Part shown: piece by piece, positions 41,094-51,992 of the stretch
How positions within the stretch are numbered: the first letter of the stretch is position 1
Layout: each line of letters starts with the position of its first letter
Made by a program: the position numbers and the translations under genes
Notes under the pieces: model-generated
What the model was told of the DNA's origin: nothing
Database searches by the model: none
The model's input: only the letters and a program-made list of their open reading frames with translations
Assembly: GCA_033557465.1 (NCBI GenBank)
Contig: CM066044.1
Span: 197,214,184-197,278,183 of the forward strand
Length of the DNA: 64,000 nucleotides
Reading direction: 5' to 3'
From: Ichthyophis bannanicus
Taxonomy: Eukaryota; Chordata; Amphibia; Gymnophiona; Ichthyophiidae

Positions 41094-42646
41094 TGTCAGA
41101 CGGCTGCCTGGGTGAGAATCTTCCCAGTCTTCGCAAGTGCATATATCTATATGATTTGCAAGGTATTGTGGGCAATGTAGTTCATTCACACCAGACACAG
41201 CTGCTGACAATAATTTAGTTGTGCTCTTGGGTAAAGCCAAGAAGATATTTATTTATGGGGTTATTTCTCCCAACACAGATATGCTTGGTAGCACATAAAT
41301 TAGGTTACTTGATTTCAGTGTTAACTTGGAAAAACAAAGTTAAAATCAGGAAAACAACAAATGAAAAGCCACAAAGCAAGAAACAAACTGTTTTTTTCAG
41401 GTTAACTTCTGATTACTTCCCACATAGATACAGAAGTGATTCTCTCCTAGCTCACAAGCAATTAGGTAAAGCTTAATTGCTAGCAGTTACCAGCTGAAAC
41501 CCCTTAGCTGGCTTGCCTTCCACTGTGTGGGTCAAATCCTGCTTCAGGAGCTTTTCTGAGTAGATTAAAGAACAAATTTGTATTTCTTTGTGATGGTTGC
41601 TGTACTTTATAACAGAAAGTTACCAACGGAGTTTAGATAAAGAGCAGTCCATATAAACAGGATCCTCATCTGCTATTATTCCCCCTTGTTCAACAAGCAT
41701 GGGTTCAATATCATGGATTGGCACAGATGAATCTCTCAATGGAGCATTTTCAGGAGAATACTTGTTTCCCTGCTGTCTTTCAAGGTTATAGCTAGGGCAT
41801 GGATCAGTGTTCATACCTGAGCTTCCATTGCTGCTAGAGTTCCTCTCTATATAGCCTGGCCAGTATGTAGTCCAGTTCTTATGTCCAGCCTTCCAATCCA
41901 GATCCCTGGACACTGGATCTCTCTTCACATACCTTCTGGCACAGGTCTTAGGGTCCCTTCCACGTGCAGCCGTCTCCCTCACAGGTAGCCTCTGGTGATT
42001 CCTAGCTCTGCAGCACCATTCCTCTGGCTTTCCCCAGTCCAATGGTGTATGCTGGCCCTTGGAATACCTCCCAGTATACGTACTGCTTTGGACTCTTCTA
42101 GACCTCTCAAAGGCTTTTCTCTTCCTTCTTCCAAAGGGTCTCTTTCCCTCTCTGTCCGTCCGGTTTGGCTTCTGCTTCTGATGATCCTTCAGATGAAACT
42201 GATGATCAAACTCAAGCTGATTCTCAGGATACTGAGGACAATTCTCTGGATATCCAAGGTGATCATGAAGATGGTCATCTGTAGAATAAACTCTACTCTT
42301 ATTCTGCTTAGATGAGTGCTCCTCCCTAACACAGCGCAGCTGTGCTGAATCAGGCCCTGCCCTTTGAGATGAGTGTTCCATCCTAGCACAGCGCAGCTGT
42401 GCTGAATCAAGCTCTGCCCTTTGCAATGAGTGCTTGGGGATTACCTCATAGCCCTTTTGATTGAACACACGTTTTCTCACTTCAGCTCCTCTCATGGCTG
42501 TTGGAAACCTGGTGCATTCTGGGACTGGTAGTCTTTTATGGCAAAATTCTGTTTTCTCATTTCTACCAGCACTGACAGGTTGCTTGTTCAGAGACACTTC
42601 ACCTTTTCTATAGCCCCTTCCTGAGCTATGATAAGCTTCCTTATCA
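41094..42646 (-). repeat. 5' LTR of gypsy element
   Basis: 1553 bp. Carries the same ORF as the 3' LTR (stop at 41620), lengthened in frame by 19 codons through an imperfect tandem duplication near 42316-42380 (the QRAGPDSAQLRCVREEHSS segment). Should contain the element promoter. Confidence 0.93.
41620..42540 (-). CDS. LTR-encoded ORF (5' LTR copy), unknown
   Basis: Same protein as 36799-37617 with one extra 19-residue repeat unit (QRAELDSAQLRCARMEHSS is followed by a diverged second copy). The frame from the first LTR ATG is open throughout. Only about a dozen substitutions separate the copies. The open frame also extends upstream into flanking DIRS sequence, which is fortuitous. Function unknown. 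Confidence 0.5.
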   Translation of the reverse strand, partial: HKRLPVPECTRFPTAMRGAEVRKRVFNQKGYEVIPKHSLQRAELDSAQLRCARMEHSSQRAGPDSAQLRCVREEHSSKQNKSRVYSTDDHLHDHLGYPENCPQYPENQLEFDHQFHLKDHQKQKPNRTDREGKRPFGRRKRKAFERSRRVQSSTYTGRYSKGQHTPLDWGKPEEWCCRARNHQRLPVRETAARGRDPKTCARRYVKRDPVSRDLDWKAGHKNWTTYWPGYIERNSSSNGSSGMNTDPCPSYNLERQQGNKYSPENAPLRDSSVPIHDIEPMLVEQGGIIADEDPVYMDCSLSKLRW

Positions 42647-42652
42647 AAATCG

Positions 42653-43050
42653 GTATATGAGTATACACATCCTTTAGATCTAGGGTGCATAGTCAATCTC
42701 CATTTTGAAGGTACGGGAGCAGGATGCCCAGAGAAATCATCTTGAACTTTTCTCTTTTGAGGTAAAAGTTCAGGTCTCTGAGGTCTAGGATGGGATGGAA
42801 TCCCCCTGTTTGTTTGGGAACCAGAAAGTACTTGGAGTAAAACACCTGCTTTACTTGCTCTGGTGGCATGAGTTCAATGGCGAGATCAGACAGGATGGCA
42901 GAGATTTCTCTCTGAAGAAGTTCTTAATGCAGAGGGTCGAGATGATACACCCTTGGGGGCAATTTGGAGGCAGCTCGAACAAATGCAACTTGTAACTGCT
43001 CTGGATTATCTGCAGCACCCATGAGTCCAAGGCTATGAGGAGCGACCTTT
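42653..43050 (-). pseudogene. DIRS reverse transcriptase palm (second family), left part
   Basis: Minus-strand text carries GFHPILDLRDL-type (near 42790), LKREKFKMISLGILLP-type and DPKDVYTHIPIHP-type blocks that stop at 42653 and continue beyond the LTR element at 36272 (HKKYLRFILG-type text). This reading-frame continuity proves the LTR element inserted into the RT gene. Confidence 0.7.
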
Positions 43051-43962
43051 GAGCAAAGAGTGTACCGTCCCCCCCATTGGAGGGTTGTCCACAGCTGGCA
43101 CTAGTAGATTGGCTATGCTCCGAAGGAACCAGTCAAAATCCCACCTTGGGCTTTGGTTGTGGAGCAGGTTGGGCCTTCTGAGGTTTCTCTCTGCATTGCT
43201 GAGGTCAAGGACCCTGCTGTTTCTGTTGTGAGTTTTGGGACCCTGGAAAGTGCCTATGCCTGCGAGGGTAGTAGGTCTTTTTATAGCCTAAACACTGGTA
43301 CTCCTGCAGTAGGAGACCAGCTCAGTTGTATGCCTGGAGAGACTGGTAAGAGTTATATGCTGCTTTTCAATGAAGCCAGCCTCCTCAACCTGTTCTCCAA
43401 AGAGATTCTCTCCCAAGCATGGTACGTCTGCCAGCTTGTTCTGTACAGACCTTTTGAGGTCTGAAGACTGGAGCCAGGTGAGCCTCTAAGCACCAATAAC
43501 CATGACAGTTGTTCTTGATGACATCTCAAAGGCATCATAAGTTGCCCAGATCATGAATTTCAAGCAGTCTTTACCATGGCCCACCAGAATACAATACTGT
43601 TCCAACTTCTCAGGAGGAAAAAACTGGGACAGATCAATGAGGGCACACATGAGATCCTTCAGGAACATGCTCATGTAGAACTGGTAAGAGGTCATGCAGG
43701 CTATGAGCATGGAACTCTGAAAACAGTGTCTCCTGAAAGAGCCCAATGTCCTGGAGATGCCGAAGAATGAGTCTTGGAGCTCTTGATCCTCGTAAGGGCA
43801 AATTCAATCACTAAGGAGTGGTGTGGGAGTTGAGGCTTCTGAACCCTATACATAATCAAGCCTTCTACTAACTGGGAGTATGGTGAAGGGTCTTTCCCAC
43901 ATTCTCATCTGTACCCTCTTTAGGATGCAGTGTACATGTACTGTTGTTGCTTCCTTAGGGAC

Positions 43963-44010
43963 TGAAGGATATTGAAGAATATTGAAGGATATTGAAGAAT
44001 ATTGAAGGAT
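43963..44010. repeat. short tandem repeat
   Basis: Units of GGATATTGAAGAATATTGAA repeat about two and a half times at the junction where the L2-like tail enters the DIRS gag. Confidence 0.8.
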
Positions 44011-44271
44011 GTATATTTTTATCCCCACCCCCACACACCTTCAATCCAATGTTTATTTAGATTTGTGAACCCCAATGTTATGTACAAAATATCTAATCAC
44101 TATTCCTTGTGTTATGTAAATCATTGTTCAAATCAAAATTTGTATCTTTGAAAATTCAATGTATTACGATACATTATGATTCTGTAAAGTAAACTGCGGC
44201 TGATCGTAGGAAGCAGCGGTATACAAATGTTTACTAAATAAAAATAAATAAATCTCCAGTTCCTCTTCCCT
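44005..44271 (+). mobile_element. LINE 3' tail (L2-like)
   Basis: Plus-strand 3' UTR-like sequence with AACTGCGGCTGATCGTAGGA, AGCGGTATACAAATGTTTAC and an AAATAAAAATAAATAAAT tail. The layout resembles other LINE ends in this window. The DIRS gag resumes immediately after 44271. Confidence 0.65.
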
Positions 44272-45779
44272 GGGCTCATCCTCCATCTCCAATGAGAATG
44301 TTATGGCCTTGGCCATATCTCTCACAAAATCCTGGAAGGTCATGTCCTTAGGAGAAGACTTACACCATTCATGAGGTGGAGAAGGGTCTGATGGGAACTC
44401 AGGAGATCTGTCCTTCAACAAGTCTTCCAATTCCACATCAATTAACCATCCTTCTGAATCAAACTCTGAGAAAAAGTTAAAATACCTCAGAGTCTCTGAC
44501 TGGATCTCCCTCCTGCATTGAGGGGAATGGGAGCTCCTTTGGGAGTGATGATGCCTCAATGTTCGTCTAGATTTCGAGGGTGCTTCAGACTCTGAAATAC
44601 TGGAGAGAAAAATTGACCAGTATGGAATTGAGGCTCTTCGGTGTTTTGATGTTGATGCCTCTCCCACAGGCAGGGTATGCATCTCACGAATCAGCTGCAC
44701 AATGGCTGATGATGCCAATGTCGAGGCTCCTTCCTGCTGCATTGCTAACCATGCTGTGAAATGATCCTTGAGGTCTGCAGGAGGTGCTTCTCTAAGGATG
44801 ATGATTCTGAAGACTGAAGGGCCTGAGCAACTTCAACTGATGTACCTGGCATCTGTGCAGGGGTATCGGCAGCTTGGTCTTGGATGTCGGAAGGTTATCT
44901 GTGCCCCTCCAATGCTCTAGAGGATGAGCAGTCCTCCCTTCATGATACCTTCAGGGGATACTCATGCTAGCCCCCATCGTTCTCGATGCTATGTTTCAAT
45001 GGGCTTTGATGTTGATGCACCAGGACCTTCGCTGAGTGCTCGGTATAATCACCCCTTGACATCGATGGAGCTGAGGCAGAGTCTCTCCCTCATGCCAAGC
45101 AAGGGACTGGTCAATATCCAATGCTCCGGTGCACTATGGGTGCTTGGCTCTGACTGAGCTCGAGAGCTCCACTGTCGATGCACCATCTGGTACCATCTTG
45201 GATGCCATAGAGGCTGATGTCTTCGATGCCAAAGGGGATGGATCAGACTTCTGAGTGCCGAAAAGGACTCACTGCTTCCCCTAACCCTTGAGGCCTCTTC
45301 TTTGTCATCTGCAGACATAAAGCACAAGAAAAGGGCTGATGACCAGGTCCTAGGCACCAGCTGTGCCTATCCATGATGGATTTGGTCCTGCTGTATTTTT
45401 TGAACCTGCTCGCCAGTTTTTGGGACATATCGAGAAAAACAACTGTGGCATCTCGATGATGAAAGTGGACCCAACTGGGCACTCACTGGAGGCGGAGCTG
45501 GCAACAAAAATGACAGAAAGACCAAAAAACGTATTTTAAAGAAAAAAAGCAGAGAACCACGACAGCAGGATACGAAGTTGTGAAAATCGACTTTAGGCAA
45601 GGCTCCCATAGGGGAAAAGAAGTTTACCAGTGGAGGACTGTGGAACATGTCCGAGGGGCTTTGCAGAAAACTAAAGACTGAAGAAGATGGCACTGCAGCA
45701 GCAGGTGGGAAAGGAGGTGCGCAGACATGATGGAGCCTCCCAAAAGCTTTCAATAGATGCTGGGGTGCGTTTGCACATG

Positions 45780-45846
45780 GGGCTTCATCAGGGACATCAC
45801 CCATACATGAGATCTTACTTCCTGCTTATCCATGGAGAATGTGGGA
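45780..45846. repeat. DIRS right terminal repeat (second family)
   Basis: CATCACCCATACATGAGATC, then TTATCCATGGAGAATGTGGG, is a diverged inverted copy of 34139-34210. It ends at a poly-C run (45848-45862). Confidence 0.65.
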
Positions 45847-45889
45847 ACCCCCCCCCCCCCCACCACCTCCAGTGAGTAAGAAGGTCAAC

Positions 45890-46240
45890 TCTATGTAGAT
45901 AGTCCATAAGTCTCATGGATTTGAGAAGCTCCGGCTGCCACACCACTCTACTGTCATCGAATCAGCTTTCAAAAGAGCCAAGAGTTCCAAGTCTCTCTCT
46001 TTGGCACCCCTGGGTAGAGGGCCCAGACTTTGTACTCTTTTGAGAAGTTTTTTTCAGAACACAATGCTAACATCCTGTGTGGCACCCTATCAGCTCTTCA
46101 TGGGCATGTACTTATGGGTCATCATATGCAACCAGGACGATATGCTTCCGCACAGGGCTCCGTCGGCACCGAAGTCATCCATATGTGAGGACTGATTCCT
46201 GCTGTCCCCAGAGAACACCTATTACAGGTGAGTAACTATG
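45890..46240 (+). pseudogene. DIRS gag C-terminal fragment and terminal repeat, plus strand
   Basis: Plus-strand LPHHSTVIESAFKRAKSSKS, then a PGRGPRLCTLL-type and APYQLFMGM block (45935-46110), parallels the minus-strand gag C-terminus at 4793-5110. It is followed by a terminal-repeat-like end (ATATGTGAGGACTGATTCCT, AGAGAACACCTATTACAGG) at 46180-46235. This is a second DIRS copy in opposite orientation. Confidence 0.6.
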
Positions 46241-46572
46241 CTTTACCAAGGCCAGAAAGGAGCAATGAGAATCATCATGCCTCAGTCCTCTTTTTGCAAT
46301 CAGAGAAGGAGGAGGAAACATGTACATAACTCCCTCTCTCCCATGAAGGAGGAAGGCATCTGATGTGTGTCCCCACCCTGCAGCAGAATTGAGATACCTG
46401 GGCATTCTGAGGAGTGGTGAAAAGATCTATTGAGAGGGTACCTCATTCCTGAAAGACATAAATTGCCATCATCCAATCCAGGCTCCTTTCATGAGGTTGA
46501 AGGACTTAGCCCAGTCTGTCTCCCAAGGTGTTGCCCTTGCCAGGAAGGTATGTAGCCTTGAATTCTCTCCCT

Positions 46573-46868
46573 TGGGAGGAGTGGTCTAGTGGTTAGGACA
46601 AGGTACTTCAGGCCGGAGGGCCGGGGGTTCAAGTCCCACCTGGGGACAGCAATCTCAGGCCGGAGGGACTGGGATTTCTAGTCCTATAGGCACTCCTTGT
46701 GGTCTTGGGCAAGCCACTTAACCCTCCATTGCCCATGTTCCCTGTAAGTATTAACGTATGTGTGTCATATCCCCTCGTGTTAAATGTATCCCCCAATTGA
46801 CCGCTTTGACCCGGTGAAAAGCGGAATATAAATACAGATAAATAAATAAATAAATAAAATAAATAAAA
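46573..46868 (+). mobile_element. tRNA-derived SINE
   Basis: Head with A-box TGGTCTAGTGG (46582-46592) and B-box GGTTCAAGTCC (46626-46636), a body with GGGCAAGCCACTTAACCCTC, and an AAATAAATAAATAAATAAAAT tail. It is not a tRNA gene because no cloverleaf 3' half follows the B box. Confidence 0.88.
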
Positions 46869-47236
46869 TGGCAAAGTTCCAAATTCTAAGTGTTTCCCAA
46901 TACAGGAGATATAGACCCATTCTTCCCTGCTTGTTGACTTAGAACATTACTACTTGGTTATCCATTTGAATGGGCACCATTTGGTTGGCTAACCAGTCTC
47001 TGTAAGCATTTAAAGCATTCAATATTGCTCTCAATTCCAATAAATTGATCCCATGGAGACTTTCTTGGACAGATCATGTTCCTTGTGTGTGTAACCCATC
47101 TACATGAGCTCCCCAACCTAGCTTCAACATGTCTGTCATGAGGAGTTTTTGGTGGGAAGGAATTTAGAAAGAAAGACCTCTGGCTAGATTGGAATGATCC
47201 ATCCACCAGGATAGAGAACCCTGGAGGGAAGAGTAA

Positions 47237-47510
47237 CAGATTTTATTTATTTATTTAGCTAGGCTGATATATCGCTTTTCTATGAGTCAAAGAGGTGTAT
47301 ATTCAGGTATGTATGTAGGGCTTACAATCTATATTTTGTACCTGAGGCAATGGAGTGTTAAGTGGCCTGCCCAAGGCCACAAGGAGCACCTATAGGACTA
47401 GAAACCTCAGTCCTTCTGAGGAGTTTGCGGTCCTGTAGCAGGATTCGAACACCTGGCCCTCCAGCCTGAGGTAACTGCCCCATCCACTAAGCAACTCCTC
47501 TCTCCCAGTG
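47237..47510 (-). mobile_element. tRNA-derived SINE, minus strand
   Basis: Same family as 46573-46868, inverted. B-box complement at 47441-47453 (GGATTCGAACACC), body GGCCACTTAACACTCC on the minus strand, and tail ATTTATTTATTTAG at 47240 on the plus strand. Confidence 0.86.
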
Positions 47511-49140
47511 AGGCTGTCCATAGCCTGTGTTTGCCAAGTGCTCAAGGTCCACTAAGATGATCTTACATGGAGACATGCAAGAGAGTAACATGAACTATTG
47601 AGACAGTGTGGCCCAACATTCTCAATATGGCTCTTGCTGATGTCTGCTGACTCTTTTTGACATTCTCCAGTGTTGCCAACAAGTGGATGAGCCTGCCTTA
47701 TAGAAAATAGGCTTTCACCTGAGTCATATGTAGCAGAGCTCCGATAAATTCCAATTGACATGATGGACTCAGTTTGGATTTGAGGTAATTGATTGCAAGC
47801 TCTAACACTTAGATGGTGATGCATACAAATTCTTAAACTCCTTCCTGGGAGGTGCTCTCATCCAAATAGGGAAATATGTGCCTTCCCAGTCTGCATAGAA
47901 ATACTGCAACAACTGCATCATTTTATGAAAATGCAAGGAACAGACACGAGGCCAAAGGGCAGTACACAGTACGGGAAGTGACATTTCCCTACAATGAATC
48001 ACAGATAACCCCTGTGAATGAGATGTATTTGTATGTGGGTGTAAGAATCTTTTATATCCAGAGAACATAGCCAATGCCTTTTTTGTAGAAAGGGTAGAAG
48101 GGTGCCCAGAGATAGAATCCTGAACTTTTCTTTGACCAGGAATTTGTTCAGGTTCTTGAGGTCTAGAATCAGACGGAATCCCTTCATCTTCTTGGGCATC
48201 AGGAAATACCTCGAGTAAATTCCCTGCCCTATCTGCCCTGGTAAAATGGGCTCAACTTAATGTGCAGATGGAAAGGCAGAGATTTTCTGTAGAAGAGCCT
48301 CCTGATGCTGAGGGGAAGTTCCAATAGCCTTCCTGGGCTATTTTTAGAACCCAGGAATTGGAGGTTAGAAGGGGCCACCTCTGCACAAAAAGAGTGATCC
48401 TCCCACTGACTGAAATGTTGTCAAAGAAGGGTATGGGTAAATTGGCCATGTTCTCCAGAAGCCAGTCAACACTCCACCCCTGGTTTTGGCTGAAATGCAG
48501 GCTGGAACCTCTGAACCTTTTCTTACAGAGGTCTGGCATATGTGGTTTGCTTGGACTGGGTATAGGAAAATACCCGTGCCTATGAGAGTAGTAGGATTTT
48601 CGCTGTCCTCTGCTATGAAACCTCTGAGATGTTGTGGAGTTTGGGTCGGAGATGCACCTGGAGGGAGTTTTAAGAGTGTCCAAGTGCAGCTTGATCCTGG
48701 TAGGAGCTTCCTGGGCTTTATCACCTAAGAAATCGTCTAAATGACAAGGCACATCAGCAAGTTGCTCCTGAACATTAGCTTGCAAGTCTAAGGCTCAGAG
48801 CTATGAGCACCTCTAGGTGCCAGTACTCACAGAGGAAGCTCTCGAAGCCATATTGAAAATATCATGTGTCACACAGACAATGTACTTTCTGTATTCCTTC
48901 CCTTGGCTCATGAAGGAATGATATCTGCCATTGGGACAAAGCGCAAGTTCGCCACTGAAGTCACCATAGCCTGGACATTGTAGGAGAGAGTGATGCAGTC
49001 CGCTACCCAGGTAGACAGGGTCCACATGGTCACTGCCTCCCCCAGCCCACAGGTGTCATAGGAGATGAAAAGCTGGGAGGTTCTGTGGTGGCCCTAGGTA
49101 CACTGCAGGTAAAAGTACAGGGCTTTCTTAAAGTCTAGAG

Positions 49141-49480
49141 CAGTGGTTCTCAACCTTTTTTGTAATGTGACCCCTTTTACCATTGGTCAACTTGTGGTGA
49201 CCCCCAATGATAAAATCAAATGCGTCTCTCTTCCTTTACCGTTAATGCAATGTCGCTGTAATCATTTGTTGAATTATTAATATATTATAGGCCTTTGCAA
49301 TATGTTTTTATTTATAAAATTTACTTATTTAAACCACAATAATTAATCACAACAACAAGTAACAATATTTGATTTCAAAATTATGATGATTTTGTAGTCA
49401 AATCACTAATATGAAATAAAATGATTTTTTCTACCTTTGTTGTCTAACCAATTTATTCTCTGATCATGCTGGTCCCGATC
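49141..49480 (+). mobile_element. hAT-type transposon 5' end
   Basis: Starts CAGTGGTTCTCAACCTTTTT, the typical terminus of Charlie-like hAT elements, followed by TGTGACCCCTTTTACCATTG and AT-rich sequence. I find no matching inverted end downstream, so it is a truncated copy without a transposase ORF. Confidence 0.75.
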
Positions 49481-49559
49481 TGAGGCTTCTGCTTTCCTGT
49501 CTTCTCTTAGCTCTCTTTCTGTGGTCTATGGTCCATCTGCCATTTCTTATCTCTTCTTT

Positions 49560-50390
49560 CATTTTGTTCACTTCTTTCCATCAGCCTATTTCCAGTCCCA
49601 GTAACCCTCCCCAGTATCAGCCCCTTTTTTCAGTCCTCACTCTCAGTACCTTCCAATGTCAACTTGCATTCCCATGACTGCCACTGGTGTCCATTCCTTT
49701 CCAGTCCCCCTCCTTCCCCACTGACCAGTCCCTTCTAGTACAAATACCATGGCATCCCTTCTCAGATCCACTCCTTTCCAGTTCCATTCTCCCATCCCCT
49801 CATATCAGCCCATTTGTAGCCTTAGCCCCCAGTTTTCTTCCAGGGCCAGCAGCTCTATCTTCCCCTCCCCACAATCAGCCCATTCCCAGTCGAAGCCCCC
49901 CAATCAGCTCGCTTCCAGTGCTAGTCCTCCCTCAACCCCATTACCAGTGCTAGCCTCCCCTAATCAGCCCAATACCAGTCCTACCCCCCCATCAGCTCAT
50001 TACCTGACCTAGCCTCTCCTAATCAGCTCATTTCCAGTGCTAATCCCTCCTCAACCCCATTACCAGTACTAGCCTCCCCTAATCAGCTCATTTCCAGTGC
50101 TAGTCCCTCCTCAACCCCATTACCAGTGCTGGGCTCCCCTAATCAACCCATTACCAGTCCTATCCCTCCATCAGCCCATTACCAGTCCTAGCCTCCTCTA
50201 ATCAGCCCATTTCCAGTCCTAATCTCCCCGATCAGCTCATTTCCAATGCTAGCCCCCCATCAGTCCATTACCAGTCCCAACCCCACCTTGATTAGTCCAT
50301 TTCCAGTCCTAGCCTTCCCTAATCAACCCATTACCAGTCCTAGCCCCCCCATCTGTCCATTATAATTCTAACCCGCACTCTCTCCCCCCT
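49560..50390. repeat. C-rich minisatellite, ~35-70-bp units
   Basis: Degenerate tandem units built on CCAGTGCTAGCCTCCCCTAA and TCAGCCCATTACCAGTCCTA, clearest at 49915-50350. Plus strand strongly pyrimidine-biased. ORFs across it are compositional artefacts. Confidence 0.85.
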
Positions 50391-50439
50391 CTGTCCAGCA
50401 TTTATCCCGTCTGTCCACTATGTCCCCCTGTCTCTTCCC

Positions 50440-50815
50440 TTTGTCCATGTCAGCCCCCTTCCCTCCATCCATCCATCCATGTCAGCCCCCTCCCTCCCTC
50501 CATGTCAGCCCCCCTGTCCATGTCAGCCCCCTCCTTACCTCCATGTCAGTCCCCCCTCTGTCCATGTCAGCCCCCCTCCCTCCATCCACCCATCCCTCCC
50601 TCCATCCATCCACCCATCCCTCCCTCCATGTCAGCCCCCCCTACATCCCTCCATGTCAGCCCTCCCTTCCCTCCCTCCATCCATCCATGTCAGCCCCCCT
50701 CCCTCCCTCCCTCCATGTCAGCCCCCCTCCCTCCATCCATTCATCGATATCAGCCCCCTCCATCCATGTCAGCCCCCCTCCCTCCCTCCATCCATCCATC
50801 CATATCAGCCCCCCT
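50440..50815. repeat. CCAT/CCCT minisatellite
   Basis: Units of CCCTCCATCCATCCATGTCA with GCCCCCCT, repeated many times with length variation. It yields long proline/serine/histidine-rich frames in all three plus frames. Confidence 0.92.
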
Positions 50816-50819
50816 CTCC

Positions 50820-51069
50820 CTTGTGAGCCCTGCTGCAGGTTCCCTGCTCCCCTCTCCCCATGTCTGTCTCCTTCTAGCGCCCAAGTTGCTGTCGCTGCCG
50901 AGTCTGCTTCTCGGCAGCAGCAAACTCACCCCCTCCCTTCTGATGCAGCCGCAGCTCCCTGCCTCTTAGGGAACCACGGCTGTGCCTGTAAAACCATTGC
51001 GGAGCCCTTCCTGTCTCTCAACCTCCTCCTTTGGAGGTGGGACAATGCTGCACGGAGCCCGTCGTGAAT
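50820..51069. other. GC-rich segment, unassigned
   Basis: Unique-looking GC-rich sequence between the minisatellite and the PLE. No domain; the plus-strand frames are continuations of the repeat ORFs. Confidence 0.4.
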
Positions 51070-51249
51070 TTAAGTGATAATCGTTCAAGAAGTTTAATGA
51101 CTAAGTATTTCTAGTGTTTGATACAGAAAATGGATAGTCAAATGGTATAGAAGGAGACTAAGTTTCTCTCAAGATTACATCAAGGATTTAACAAAAGAAA
51201 AAACCCCGTTTTCCACCACCGCGACGATGATCATACATGGGAAACGCTG

Positions 51250-51945
51250 TTGAAGTCACAACAAAAAAGAGTGCGAATAGAGTTACATCGTTTGTCTTTG
51301 ATTGAATACATTAATCGACAACAAATTCCACGGGGACTCAGAATTTACAAAGAACCTCGGATGCCTAACCTGGACATTGAGCTTATATCACAATGGAATA
51401 GGGTGTTAAACAAATGCTCCCTCGATTTGATGGTACTCATTGTGCAGCATACAAAATTAGAAGTTGATAAGTTATCAGAGGAAATTGAAGGGATTTTACA
51501 AAGCTTAAAGGCTCGAGAAACGGAAGATCAATTTTCTAAACAACATAATGACTTATTGAAACAAATTGAAACAGTTTGACGAGAAGTCATGACAAAAAAA
51601 TCTAAGAAATTAAAGAGGGATAATTTAGATTACACTACGGGTTATGTACATCCATGGCAAAATGCCAAACGGAAACAACAGATTAAAAAACGTGTAATGT
51701 TTAAAGATACATCCGAAGGGAGCTCTGACTCTAGCAAATCTTCTAGGGACAATTTTTTGTCCGGAGAGATAGAAGAAAAAAAGAAGAAAAAGAAAGGGGA
51801 GGACAAAGAGCAACAATACGAGCGGTGCAACCAACGGAGGAAATAGAAGTTCCCATGATGCCCGGATCGGAACTTGATTTGGTGATTAATATATCAGATA
51901 AACTGTTGTCTCAAGATGCGATTAAATTATTAAGTAAAGGATAAC
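51250..51945 (+). pseudogene. PLE N-terminal region of the RT polyprotein
   Basis: Two adjoining frames (51250-51579 and 51589-51846) give a hydrophilic protein with QHTKLEVDKLSEEIEGILQS and a Lys/Glu-rich stretch, followed in another frame by DLVINISDKLLSQDAIKLLS and KG (51870-51940). The last is the conserved segment just before RT1 in vertebrate PLEs. The frame is broken at least twice (stop at 51577-51579, frame change near 51846). Confidence 0.72.
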
Positions 51946-51992
51946 GGAGTCCCCCTTTAAACATCATATAAAGACGTGGAATCGATATACTA

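Larger units (their letters stand above)
36273..42646 (-). mobile_element. gypsy-class LTR retrotransposon lacking RT
   Basis: A 6.4-kb element on the minus strand with two LTRs (5' LTR 41094-42646, 3' LTR 36273-37768), LTR ends TGATAAGG...GTCTGACA, and a 5-bp AATCG duplication (36268-36272 and 42648-42652, one extra base at 42647). The internal 3.3 kb encodes gag-protease and integrase. The reverse transcriptase and RNase H that should lie between them are absent. By eye the LTRs differ by about 11 substitutions and one 57-bp indel, so the insertion is young. It sits inside a DIRS RT gene. Confidence 0.93.
43051..45779 (-). pseudogene. DIRS gag (second family)
   Basis: Pieces on the minus strand: ALIDLSQFFPPEKLEQYCIL (near 43620), a HHSLVIEFAL-type block (near 43820), the frame 44164-44742 (SEFDSEGWLIDVELEDLLKD, MTFQDFVRDMAKAITFSLEM), and 45243-45482 with MSQKLASRFKKYSRTKSIMD and CLGPGHQPFSCALCLQ, the Cys/His motif. 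This is the nucleocapsid-like protein of DIRS. The frame is cut by an L2-like tail (44005-44271) and by stops. Confidence 0.68.
34131..45846 (-). mobile_element. second DIRS-like element, split by gypsy LTR element
   Basis: Minus-strand DIRS of another family, about 5.3 kb without the inserted 6.4-kb LTR element (36273-42646). Order on the minus strand: terminal repeat (45780-45846), gag, RT, RNase H, recombinase, terminal repeat (34139-34263). The RT reads across the LTR element insertion (42653 downward, then 36272 downward). An L2-like tail also interrupts the gag at 44005-44271. The right end runs into a poly-C run at 45848. Confidence 0.75.
46241..49140 (-). pseudogene. third DIRS-like copy, rearranged
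   Basis: Minus-strand pieces: RNase H end (HTSDAFLLHGREGVMYMFPP near 46330; IGIESNIECFKCLQRLVSQP near 47000), RT (GFRLILDLKNLNKFLVKEKF, LLPFLQKRHWLCSLDIKDSY at 47999-48199), gag (48252-48785), and, out of order, recombinase text (LFISYD...CITLSYN region, 48960-49120). Two SINEs interrupt it. The mixed order shows either two elements joined or a rearrangement. No function. Confidence 0.65.

Noticed and set aside
44924..45157. Candidate host exon in plus orientation
   Set aside because: The sequence parallels DIRS gag copies elsewhere in the window on the other strand; no splice-site pattern was convincing.
46573..46650. Possible tRNA gene
   Set aside because: A and B boxes are present, but the cloverleaf is not completed and a SINE body and A-rich tail follow.
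50420..51067. Long plus-strand ORFs of up to 215 codons
   Set aside because: They come from the CCCTCC/CCAT minisatellite, are open in all three frames, and are Pro/Ser/His-rich without a domain.
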